Shown here one piece after another: positions 46,693 through 54,347 of a DNA stretch of 64,000 nucleotides. This DNA comes from Roseivirga thermotolerans (GTDB taxonomy: Bacteria > Bacteroidota > Bacteroidia > Cytophagales > Cyclobacteriaceae). Each line of letters starts with the position of its first letter. Position 1 is the first letter of the stretch. A program made the position numbers and the translations under genes. The stretch is taken from contig NZ_BNAG01000002.1 of NCBI RefSeq assembly GCF_014653175.1, positions 248,001-312,000 of the forward strand. The letters run 5' to 3'. The notes beneath the pieces are model-generated. The model was not told the origin of the DNA, ran no database searches, and was given only the letters and a program-made list of their open reading frames with translations.

Positions 46693-46964
46693 AGCTTTAG
46701 TGAGGTTTGAGAGAGTTCGTTAAGCAGCTTAACGTTTTTTTCGCTAAGCTGCTTAGGGTCTAGTTCAATAGATTTAATAATGTCCAAAAGGCAGGTGATT
46801 TTGCCTTCTGTAGTATAGTATTTGTTCACAATGGCAATTTTGGTGTCTTTTAGAATACAATAGCCCGACTTGAAGTTGCCTTTTTCGTAGCGCAATACGT
46901 AGTCAGACTCGGCAAATATGTCTTCTAGTTTACCCAGAAATTGTTTTGTGTACTTTACAGACAT
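46689..46964 (-). CDS. Conserved small protein of unknown function (91 residues)
   Basis: A 91-residue soluble protein with an alpha-beta-alpha pattern: an N-terminal helix, then four short strands (DYVLRYEKG, SGYCILKDTKIAIVNKYY) and a helical C-terminus rich in Lys and Leu. No metal or catalytic motif is seen. It is packed between a response regulator (no gap) and the PhnP-like gene (4-base overlap), so it is a real, co-expressed gene. It resembles small hypothetical proteins found beside this hydrolase in Cytophagales, but I cannot name a family. Confidence 0.7.
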   Translation of the reverse strand: MSVKYTKQFLGKLEDIFAESDYVLRYEKGNFKSGYCILKDTKIAIVNKYYTTEGKITCLLDIIKSIELDPKQLSEKNVKLLNELSQTSLKL

Positions 46965-47348
46965 TTAGTTGGTGGAAGTATATTTTTTAACCAGCTCAAT
47001 CAGTTTGTCATAATCGAGTGGTTTTTGAATGTATTCATTCATTCCGGCCTCAAAAAACTCCGAAACCGGCAGGTTTTTGGCGTTGCCAGAAATTCCAATT
47101 ATTGGAATTTTAGATTTTTTGGTTTTTCCGGCTCTTATTCGCTTGGTGGCCTCCAATCCATTGAGAATCGGAAGGTTTACATCCATGATAACCAAGTCGA
47201 AGTCTTCGGCTTCGAACTTGTCTAACACAGCCTGCCCATCCTTGGCAGAGGTGATTTTACAGTTCTCAAAAAGCAGAATCTTCTTCAACAGATTCTGAAT
47301 AACAGAACTGTCCTCGGCTACGAGCACTTTCTTGTATTCAACAGTCAT
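46965..47348 (-). CDS. Single-domain response regulator
   Basis: A 127-residue stand-alone receiver domain of the CheY/Spo0F type. The acidic pocket is in LVAEDSS, the phospho-acceptor Asp in LVIMDVNLP (near 55), the Thr/Ser switch in IGISGNA and the Lys in YIQKPLD. There is no output domain, so it must pass phosphate on or act by binding a partner. The HPt-containing regulator gene lies 2 bases upstream, making a phosphorelay pair likely. Confidence 0.9.
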   Translation of the reverse strand: MTVEYKKVLVAEDSSVIQNLLKKILLFENCKITSAKDGQAVLDKFEAEDFDLVIMDVNLPILNGLEATKRIRAGKTKKSKIPIIGISGNAKNLPVSEFFEAGMNEYIQKPLDYDKLIELVKKYTSTN

Positions 47349-47350
47349 AA

Positions 47351-48103
47351 CTAATAAATCTTTAACAGTCTTCTATGGTCTTTAAAAAGAAAGTCGCCAT
47401 ATTCTAAAAATTCATCGAGAATAGAAACAGCCCTATCCCATTTTTCTTCTTTAATGTATGACTCTATGGTAGAGGCCATAGAAGAAAGAGTGGTGAATCC
47501 GAAAGAACCAGCATTTCCTTTTATATTATGCAAGATACTCAAAATTTCAGTGTACTTATGATTGCTCTTTAAAAATGAAATTGATTGAAGATTTGATTTA
47601 GTCTCTTCAACAAATTCATCAATTAATAAGAGTAGTGAGTCTTTATCGGTGTATCTAAGTAGGTCCTGAATTACTTCTTCGTCTACATGTTCATCTTCCT
47701 GAAAAGGGCTGGCCCCGTTGGTCTTGCTAAAATTGGTAATCCAGTATTTAATGGTTTCTACCAATACGTTAGGTTTTACAGGTTTCAGAATGTAATCGTT
47801 AAAGCCAAATTCAATGATTTGCTTCTTATCGGCATTATCCGAGAAAGCAGTTATTGCTAAAACAGGGCAATATAAACCAAATTCTTCTTTAATTCGGTTG
47901 TAGCACTCAAAACCATCCATTTCGGGCATCTGAATGTCTACTAAAATCAAATCGAACTGGCGTAATCGTAATTCTTCCAGAGCCCTATACCCGCTTTCTA
48001 CTAATACGGGTTCCAGGCTGTTGTTGGAAAGTACTGATTTTAAATATTTTCTATTAATGTCATTGTCATCAATGACCAGAATGCTGTTGTGTCTATTATT
48101 CAT
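47351..48103 (-). CDS. Receiver-HPt phosphorelay protein
   Basis: A 250-residue protein. A receiver domain (about 6-122) has the phospho-acceptor Asp in LILVDIQMPEMDG (near 56) and Lys in YILKPVKP. A C-terminal histidine phosphotransfer domain (about 150-245) has its His in LHNIKGNAGSFG (near 188). This layout normally lies at the end of a hybrid histidine kinase, but here it is encoded as a separate protein with no kinase gene in the window. It probably shuttles phosphate between an unlinked kinase and the single-domain regulator downstream. Confidence 0.88.
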   Translation of the reverse strand: MNNRHNSILVIDDNDINRKYLKSVLSNNSLEPVLVESGYRALEELRLRQFDLILVDIQMPEMDGFECYNRIKEEFGLYCPVLAITAFSDNADKKQIIEFGFNDYILKPVKPNVLVETIKYWITNFSKTNGASPFQEDEHVDEEVIQDLLRYTDKDSLLLLIDEFVEETKSNLQSISFLKSNHKYTEILSILHNIKGNAGSFGFTTLSSMASTIESYIKEEKWDRAVSILDEFLEYGDFLFKDHRRLLKIY

Positions 48104-48122
48104 ACTGCAATTTCAATTATAA

Positions 48123-48130
48123 TATATTTG
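48123..48130 (+). promoter_or_regulatory. Candidate -7 element of miaA
   Basis: TATATTTG matches TAnnTTTG exactly and ends 16 bases before the chosen miaA ATG. No TTG is seen at the normal -33 distance. Confidence 0.4.
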
Positions 48131-48146
48131 GGTGCGTAAATTCAAC

Positions 48147-49079
48147 ATGAGCTCAATAAAAAAGCACTTAATATGTATTGTGGGGCCAACAGCCGTAGGT
48201 AAAACGGCATTGGCCATAGAAGTTGCTGAATACTTTCAAACTGAAATACTATCAGCAGACTCCAGGCAATTTTACAGAGAACTTGAAATTGGTACTGCAA
48301 AGCCTAACGCTCAAGAATTGAGCCGAGTATCGCATCATTTTATAAATTCTCATTCTATTCATGATTCTTACGATGTTGGAAAGTTCGAAAAGGACGCTCT
48401 GCGCTTAATAGAACAACTCCATAGGCAACATGATGTTTTGGTATTGGTGGGCGGATCGGGACTTTTTGTGAATGCCGTTTGCCATGGATTGGACGAGTTT
48501 CCCGAAGTGCCCGGGGAGGTAAGACAAAAACTGAATGATGAACTGGAAGAGAACGGTTTGAGCCCGTTGGTAGAAGAGCTGAAAAGAACAGACCCTGAAT
48601 ATGCAGCTGTTGTTGACTTGCACAACCCGCAGCGAGTTATTAGAGCCCTTGAAGTAATACGCGTCAGCGGTAGACCATTTTCTCATTTTAGGAAAAACCA
48701 GAACAAAAAACACCGACCGTTCTGCGTTCATAAAATTGGACTGCACATGGAAAGAGAAAAACTCTATGAGCGTATTGATGCGCGCATGGATGCCATGATT
48801 GAGCAAGGGCTTTTTGAAGAAGCAGAAAAACTGTTGGCTTTGGAGCATCTGAACGCGTTGCAAACCGTGGGGTATCAGGAGATTTTTCCTTACCTAAAGG
48901 GAGAATACAGTAGGGAGGAGGCTATTCGGTTGCTCAAAAGAAACTCGAGGAGATATGCCAAACGGCAGCTTACGTGGTTTAGAAGGGATTCAGAAGTACA
49001 ATGGTTTAAACCTGATTCTGCCGAAGAAGTAGTCTCTTATCTCAAAGAACAGTTAAAATTGTCTGAAACCGAATGCTGA
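48147..49079 (+). CDS. miaA: tRNA dimethylallyltransferase
   Basis: About 310 residues. MiaA adds a dimethylallyl group to N6 of A37 in tRNAs reading codons that start with U. Visible are the P-loop GPTAVGKTALA (near 12), DSRQFYRELEIGTAKP (near 38), the family's substrate-binding stretch, and the C-terminal RRYAKRQLTWFR motif. The ATG at 48147 gives the usual start a few residues before the P-loop; an upstream GTG at 48132 is less likely because it would leave almost no leader after the candidate promoter. Its 3' end overlaps the convergent LemA-like gene by 27 bases. Confidence 0.95.
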   Translation: MSSIKKHLICIVGPTAVGKTALAIEVAEYFQTEILSADSRQFYRELEIGTAKPNAQELSRVSHHFINSHSIHDSYDVGKFEKDALRLIEQLHRQHDVLVLVGGSGLFVNAVCHGLDEFPEVPGEVRQKLNDELEENGLSPLVEELKRTDPEYAAVVDLHNPQRVIRALEVIRVSGRPFSHFRKNQNKKHRPFCVHKIGLHMEREKLYERIDARMDAMIEQGLFEEAEKLLALEHLNALQTVGYQEIFPYLKGEYSREEAIRLLKRNSRRYAKRQLTWFRRDSEVQWFKPDSAEEVVSYLKEQLKLSETEC

Positions 49080-49493
49080 GGCTACTGCCGAAGCAGGCGA
49101 TTTGCCAATGAAAGAGTTGTACTCCTTGGCTTTGGACTTTAGGTTTTGAATAAGCTCTTGCTGTCTATGATTGAGCGCATTTAATTTATGAGCTAGGTCT
49201 TCATTGGCGAGTTGCTTGGTGGCTTGCTCTAATTCTTCGATGAATTCTTCTTCTTTTTTATAACTCTGAAACCTGTCTGTAGAGGTTTTTCGAAGCTTTT
49301 CGGCAAGCTCTTGCAGAGCGGGGTAGTTCTGTTCGTGTTGTAAAACCAGTTGTTTCCTTTCGCGACTGTTGGCTGCCATGGCATCAATAACCCGGTTAAG
49401 GTTGGCCTTTCTTGGCTTTATTTGATTGTATGTATAGAGAGTGTAAAGTAATATTAAGCCTAATAAAGCGACAAAAAGTGGTAAAAAGCCCAT
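49053..49493 (-). CDS. LemA-like membrane-anchored coiled-coil protein
   Basis: About 146 residues. An N-terminal transmembrane segment (about 2-18: GFLPLFVALLGLILLYTLY) is followed by YNQIKPRKANLNRVIDAM and a long helical region rich in Gln, Glu and Lys. The single N-terminal membrane helix and the following motif recall LemA proteins (YNxLVxxRxxVxxA), but conservation is weak, so the call is tentative. ATG 49493 was chosen; a longer frame upstream would put 35 unlikely residues before the membrane helix. It overlaps the miaA 3' end and is divergent from a glycosyltransferase gene. Confidence 0.6.
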   Translation of the reverse strand: MGFLPLFVALLGLILLYTLYTYNQIKPRKANLNRVIDAMAANSRERKQLVLQHEQNYPALQELAEKLRKTSTDRFQSYKKEEEFIEELEQATKQLANEDLAHKLNALNHRQQELIQNLKSKAKEYNSFIGKSPASAVASAFGFRQF

Positions 49494-49565
49494 GGTAGAT
49501 TCGTTGAGTTTGACCTGTATTGATGGCTGAAATAAGATTTTTTTCTTCTTAATTGCAAGTCTACT

Positions 49566-50879
49566 ATGGAGCGCACTAATTCTGGCAATACTCAACAACT
49601 AACCCCAAAAGAGCTAAAGCCTGTTCTTATTGTAACCTATTATTGGCCGCCTAGCGGAGGAGCCGGAGTGCAGCGTTGGCTCAAGTTTAGCAAGTACCTG
49701 CCTTCTTATGGATGGAGACCTATAATTTTTACTCCGGAAAACCCTGATTTCGACCTGAAAGATGAATCGTTGGTTCATGATATTCACCCGGAAGTGGAAG
49801 TGCTGAAGTTTCCCATTTGGGAACCATACAGTATTTTCAAGAAACTATCGGGGCAAAAGGAGTTAAAACAAGGGCAAATTTTGGAAGACGCCAACAATAG
49901 CCTTCTGAAGCAATTAGCTGTTTGGCTTCGTGGAAATTTATTTGTGCCCGACCCCAAAATATTTTGGGTAAAACCGGCATCTAACTATTTACTGAGTATT
50001 CTGGAGACCAACCATATAAGGCATGTGATAACCACCGGGCCACCTCATAGTTTGCATCTTATTGGTAAACGACTAAAGATGAAAGTGCCATCGCTTACCT
50101 GGGTAGCAGATTTTAGAGATCCATGGACACAATGGGAGATTCTTCAGGAAATGAAAATTACAGCTCCCCTTTGGAAACGCCACCAAAAGCTGGAACAGGA
50201 AGTTATAAAGGTGTCTGACGCACTGTTGGTAACTAGCCAAAGTGCAAGAGATGAGTTTAAGCGGCTTGGGGCACGTTCGGTAAAAGTAATTACTAATGGA
50301 TATGACGATGCTGACGAAATGCCCGAACAGCTTAATCGTGATCAAAAGTTTATTCTAAGCCATGTTGGAATGCTCAGTAGGCAAAGGAATCCGAAAAACC
50401 TATGGAAGGCAATAGATGCTTTGGCAGTGACACACGCTGATATGGCACTTAAACTAATTGGGATTTTAAGCGATGAAGTGCGCAACGAGGTGGAGCAGCA
50501 TGTGGCTTTAAAGAAGTGTACTACCATTGAGCCCTCCGTGCCCCATCAGGAGGTTTTTTCTTTGTACGCTCAAAGCAATGTGCTCATACTTATTCAAACT
50601 CAAACGGAAAGGCTCCAAACGCAACTTCCGGGTAAGCTTTTTGAATATTTGAGAGCAAAGAAGCCCATTTTGGCTATTGGCGATGTGCACAGTGATTTGG
50701 CGACTATTCTTAGGGAGTGTAATGCTGGAAAGTGCTTCGATTATGATGACTATACTGGCATAAAGGAATTTTTGGAAGCAGCCTACGAACAGCAATTGGA
50801 TTTGACCTATGAAAATATTGAACAGTATAGCAGGCACCAGCTCACTGGGCAACTTGCCACTTGGTTAACGCAGATTTAA
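49566..50879 (+). CDS. Glycosyltransferase, GT4-like
   Basis: A 437-residue cytosolic GT-B fold enzyme. The N-domain start VTYYWPPSGGAGVQRWLKFS is the typical donor/acceptor loop of family 4-like enzymes, and the C-domain has LSHVGMLSRQRNPKNLWKAI and a KLFEYLRAKKPILAIG stretch with the acidic residue that contacts the nucleotide sugar. It probably adds a sugar to a lipid-linked glycan. It is the first of a surface-glycan group with a flippase, a methyltransferase-like protein and a second glycosyltransferase. Its 3' end overlaps the convergent flippase gene by 15 bases. Confidence 0.85.
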   Translation: MERTNSGNTQQLTPKELKPVLIVTYYWPPSGGAGVQRWLKFSKYLPSYGWRPIIFTPENPDFDLKDESLVHDIHPEVEVLKFPIWEPYSIFKKLSGQKELKQGQILEDANNSLLKQLAVWLRGNLFVPDPKIFWVKPASNYLLSILETNHIRHVITTGPPHSLHLIGKRLKMKVPSLTWVADFRDPWTQWEILQEMKITAPLWKRHQKLEQEVIKVSDALLVTSQSARDEFKRLGARSVKVITNGYDDADEMPEQLNRDQKFILSHVGMLSRQRNPKNLWKAIDALAVTHADMALKLIGILSDEVRNEVEQHVALKKCTTIEPSVPHQEVFSLYAQSNVLILIQTQTERLQTQLPGKLFEYLRAKKPILAIGDVHSDLATILRECNAGKCFDYDDYTGIKEFLEAAYEQQLDLTYENIEQYSRHQLTGQLATWLTQI

Positions 50880-52340
50880 TTTCTCCAAAACCTGATGGAT
50901 CAGATTGTTAAATTCATCCGACACTTTTAGCCAATAAGCCAAGCCAAGCACAAAGAAAGCAATCATGGTAGAGCGAAGCAGTAAATCCAATAAAGGATTG
51001 TTGAAAGGCACAACCAAGCTATTTAAAATCAATGCGCCTGCTGCAATGGCCAACAGCACCAGTGTTTTTGAGTTGAAAGGCTGTATGCCAAACTTATACC
51101 ATACAAAAATATACTTGGTTAGGTTAAAGGTGAGCATGGCTAAAAAGGAAGCCACAGCAGCACCCTCTATGCCAAAAAGTGGAATAAGCCAAAGGTTTAA
51201 GAGAATAGTAAGCACGGCCAAAACGGCCACTGCAACAACATTAAACCGAAAGTATTTAGACATGACAATGATTTCGCCATTGGTGCCAAAAGCCATGTCG
51301 GAAAGCTTACCTAAGCCAATAAAGAGCACTACATTAACTCCGGTCAGATAGGCCTCGTTATTGGGGATGAATGCATAAATATTGCTCAAATTAGCCCAGA
51401 TGCCAATAAGAAGCAGCGAGCCGATTAACAACTGATTGATTGATGTTTGTTGGTAAAGTTTTTTTACCGCAGCCATGTCATGCTTATTAAAAGATTGAGC
51501 CAGCAAGGCTGAGCTCAGTTGTGCTATGGCTCTTTTGGGCATTTCAATGACTATTCCAATAAAGAAAGCTATGGTATAAATACCGGTTTCCTCCAGCCCC
51601 AGGCTACCACTAATCATTACACTATCAATTTGAAGTATTATTTGAGTGCCTCCGGCTCCTATAAGAGAAAATAAGCCATAATGTACAATCCGTTTCAACC
51701 GGCCTTGCTTTAGAAACCCAAAGTCTAACGAAAAATGGAGCTCTCTATTTCTGGCAAAATGAATAAGAAGACCCAAAAGTACGGTTGCATATATGGCTAT
51801 GAGAAGATAAACAAGTTGGTTGAACCGCAGATAGCCAAAACCATAGCACAGCAGAAAAGCCATAGTTAGCACTCTCAGACCAATGTCTTTCATTAGGGTT
51901 GGAAAAACTATTTTTAATAGGCTTCTGGAATAAGCTTCTAGCAATTGAAAGAGTATAATCAGGTAAGATACAATGAGTGTCACCTGGAAATATTCTACAA
52001 AAAGAGGAGATTCCCTGGAAAAGTAGTTTACAATTTGCCGTTGAAAGACCCCGGTAAACCCACACAGTAAGAGGAATCCCATGGTTCCACCAACGAGGGC
52101 AGCGGCAAGGTAGCCCTTCTTGTGTTTAAACTCAGGGTAGAATTTTATGAAGCTCTGGGCCAGGCCCATTTGGCCAAATGTAGCCAGTAAATAAGCCGTA
52201 CTTTGTATCAGTCGAAACAGTCCAACTTGTTCGGTGCTTAGAAAATAAGGGTATAGCCATAAGATATTTACATAGCCAATAGCTACTCCAAAGTAGGAGA
52301 TGATTGAGGACCGTATGCTTTGTCTGATGATTATACCCAT
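50865..52340 (-). CDS. Polysaccharide flippase of the MOP (Wzx-like) family
   Basis: A 491-residue inner-membrane protein with about 12-14 hydrophobic segments and the oligosaccharide-flippase pattern: SIISYFGVAIGYVNILWLYPYFLS at the start and FNKHDMAAVKKLYQQTS between helices six and seven. It would flip undecaprenyl-linked repeat units to the periplasm. It shares one base with the gene upstream, so the two are co-translated. The neighbouring glycosyltransferases support a glycan role. Confidence 0.85.
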   Translation of the reverse strand: MGIIIRQSIRSSIISYFGVAIGYVNILWLYPYFLSTEQVGLFRLIQSTAYLLATFGQMGLAQSFIKFYPEFKHKKGYLAAALVGGTMGFLLLCGFTGVFQRQIVNYFSRESPLFVEYFQVTLIVSYLIILFQLLEAYSRSLLKIVFPTLMKDIGLRVLTMAFLLCYGFGYLRFNQLVYLLIAIYATVLLGLLIHFARNRELHFSLDFGFLKQGRLKRIVHYGLFSLIGAGGTQIILQIDSVMISGSLGLEETGIYTIAFFIGIVIEMPKRAIAQLSSALLAQSFNKHDMAAVKKLYQQTSINQLLIGSLLLIGIWANLSNIYAFIPNNEAYLTGVNVVLFIGLGKLSDMAFGTNGEIIVMSKYFRFNVVAVAVLAVLTILLNLWLIPLFGIEGAAVASFLAMLTFNLTKYIFVWYKFGIQPFNSKTLVLLAIAAGALILNSLVVPFNNPLLDLLLRSTMIAFFVLGLAYWLKVSDEFNNLIHQVLEKLNLR

Positions 52341-53056
52341 TATGGTTTTCTCCAGATGGTAGTATTCGTTAGGCCAGTTGTAGTTTCAATTTTTGGCCAA
52401 CTTGCCAATGCCTCATGAATCCTTTTGTATCTAGCTCTTTCAGAATTATCTAAAACAAGCAGGCCTCCCGACTTAAGTTTTTCAATACTATTGAGTGCAC
52501 AGGTTGTTCGCGCTCGGCCATCTACCAGCACAAAATCAAAGCTTTCCGGCTCGAACTGAAGTATAAAATCAGTGTATGATTTAAATAAAGAATCAGGCAC
52601 CGGAAAGAGTTCTACGGGCATAAAAACCTGTTGTTCACTGCTCAAGTGTTGCTGTGGTACATTTTGTTCTGCTTCGATCAGGAAGTATTTTACCTGCGGC
52701 AAGGTATTCAGTTTTTCTTTCACAAGGTTGTACCATTTCTCTTCGTGTTCAATGCTTACATAAGACTCAAAGTATGGCGCAAAGAAAGTGGTACTTCGAC
52801 CACTGCCATATTCTAATCCCTCGCTGGCATTTTGGAGTAATTGAGTAAGGGCGAATATGGCATCAGGACAAAGCCATGGTTCTGTTGGATGTGCTTTTTG
52901 ATAAAGGTTATACCGGTATTTTAAGTAGGGTCTCCTTAACCGATACGTAAAATAGCCCAGTGTAAGGCTTTTCTTTCGACTATAATTTTTCCTGGCAAAT
53001 GGCTTGCTGTACACCAGGTCTCTGACCTTATTGAACTGCGATAAACTGATTGGCAT
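52340..53056 (-). CDS. SAM-dependent methyltransferase-fold protein
   Basis: A 238-residue soluble protein with a class I methyltransferase-like fold: EYGSGRSTTFFAPYFESYVSIEHEEKW (about 78-104) provides the glycine loop and an acidic residue at the end of strand two, and FDFVLVDGRART (about 173) resembles motif IV. The helical N-terminus contains several basic residues. Proteins of this type occur in glycan clusters, but the acceptor is unknown and activity is not certain. It is co-translated with the flippase (one-base overlap). Confidence 0.7.
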   Translation of the reverse strand: MPISLSQFNKVRDLVYSKPFARKNYSRKKSLTLGYFTYRLRRPYLKYRYNLYQKAHPTEPWLCPDAIFALTQLLQNASEGLEYGSGRSTTFFAPYFESYVSIEHEEKWYNLVKEKLNTLPQVKYFLIEAEQNVPQQHLSSEQQVFMPVELFPVPDSLFKSYTDFILQFEPESFDFVLVDGRARTTCALNSIEKLKSGGLLVLDNSERARYKRIHEALASWPKIETTTGLTNTTIWRKP

Positions 53057-53135
53057 GACAAGCTTCGAAACTAATAAATCATAGCATAAAAAAGCATTTG
53101 CTTTGATATTTTAAACAGATAATCAATCTTGCCAC

Positions 53136-54347
53136 ATGCGCATTGCCTTTTTTTTGGATCAATCTTTTCCACCTGATTCGAGAGTTGAAAATGAGGCTCA
53201 TTCATTAATTCAAGCAGGCCACCAGGTTCATTTATTTTCCCTCAATTATAAGAAGCTTTCTCCTTCAAGGGTTACAATCAATGGCATAGAGGTTTACAGA
53301 TGCAAGGCGGGTAAACTACTCTATAAGGCCTCGGCTCTGGCTTATGAATGGGGTTACTTTCATAATAGCCTTAGGGAACCGATTAAGGAGTTCATTGAGG
53401 AGATCAGACCAGATGCACTTCATGTGCATGATATGTTACTCGCCAAGGCAGTAATGGATGTGAATGATCGGTATTATAGGCTACCTCTCACGTTGGATTT
53501 GCACGAGAACAGACCCGAGATTATGCAATACTACCCGCATTTACAAAAATTCCCTGCCAAGCATCTGGTGAAAATCGACCTGTGGAAAAGCGCTCAGAAT
53601 GAACTCATCAGGAGGGCTGATAAGGTGGTAATGGTTACCCCTGAGGCAATCGATGTGGCTGTTAGAGACACGCAGGAGCCTAGATCCAAGTTCTTGGCAG
53701 TGGCCAACACAATTTCGCCCGAAATTTACTGGAATTACCCCATTGATACGAAGGTGGTAAAGCGGTTTAAAAAGGGCTTCGATGTTGTTTATGTGGGTGA
53801 CACGGGCTTGCGGAGAGGAACAGATACAGCAGTAAGGGCAATGCAAACGGTGGTGAAGTATATTCCACAGGCTCAGCTGGTTCTTGTAGGTAAAAGCACC
53901 GAGGATAGTCAGCTGAAACAACTGGTGGCGGATTTGGGACTCGGAGCTCATGTGCTTTTTGAAGGCTGGCAGGATGTTTCACTTTTCCCTTCCTATATTA
54001 AAGGTGCTGAGGTTTGCATCTCTCCATTGCATAGAAACCTTCACCACGATACAACTCTAGCCAATAAGCTATTTCAATACATGGCCGGAGAAAGGGCAGT
54101 AGTAGCGAGTGATTGTCCGGCTCAGGTTTCAGTAGTTAACAAAGCCAAAGCAGGGTTGATATTTGAGGCAGCAAATCACGAACAATTAGCAACCTGCCTT
54201 TTAGAACTTTATAATAACCCCACATTGGCCAGAGAGTTTGGAGAGAATGGTAAGAAAGCTGTTGAATCAGAGTATAACTGGGATTGTACAGCTAAATCTC
54301 TTATTAATTATTATACTCAATTGTCAGAGGTACTCAATTTTCCCTAA
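53136..54347 (+). CDS. Glycosyltransferase, GT4-like
   Basis: A 403-residue GT-B fold enzyme. The N-domain contains DQSFPPDSRVENEAHSL and the HVHDMLLAKA stretch. The C-domain contains VVYVGDTGLRRGTD, VLVGKS and KLFQYMAGERAVVASD, with the acidic and basic residues of family 4. It is unrelated in detail to the 49566 product and probably adds a different sugar to the same glycan. Its 3' end overlaps the convergent YfhO-like gene by 14 bases. Confidence 0.85.
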   Translation: MRIAFFLDQSFPPDSRVENEAHSLIQAGHQVHLFSLNYKKLSPSRVTINGIEVYRCKAGKLLYKASALAYEWGYFHNSLREPIKEFIEEIRPDALHVHDMLLAKAVMDVNDRYYRLPLTLDLHENRPEIMQYYPHLQKFPAKHLVKIDLWKSAQNELIRRADKVVMVTPEAIDVAVRDTQEPRSKFLAVANTISPEIYWNYPIDTKVVKRFKKGFDVVYVGDTGLRRGTDTAVRAMQTVVKYIPQAQLVLVGKSTEDSQLKQLVADLGLGAHVLFEGWQDVSLFPSYIKGAEVCISPLHRNLHHDTTLANKLFQYMAGERAVVASDCPAQVSVVNKAKAGLIFEAANHEQLATCLLELYNNPTLAREFGENGKKAVESEYNWDCTAKSLINYYTQLSEVLNFP

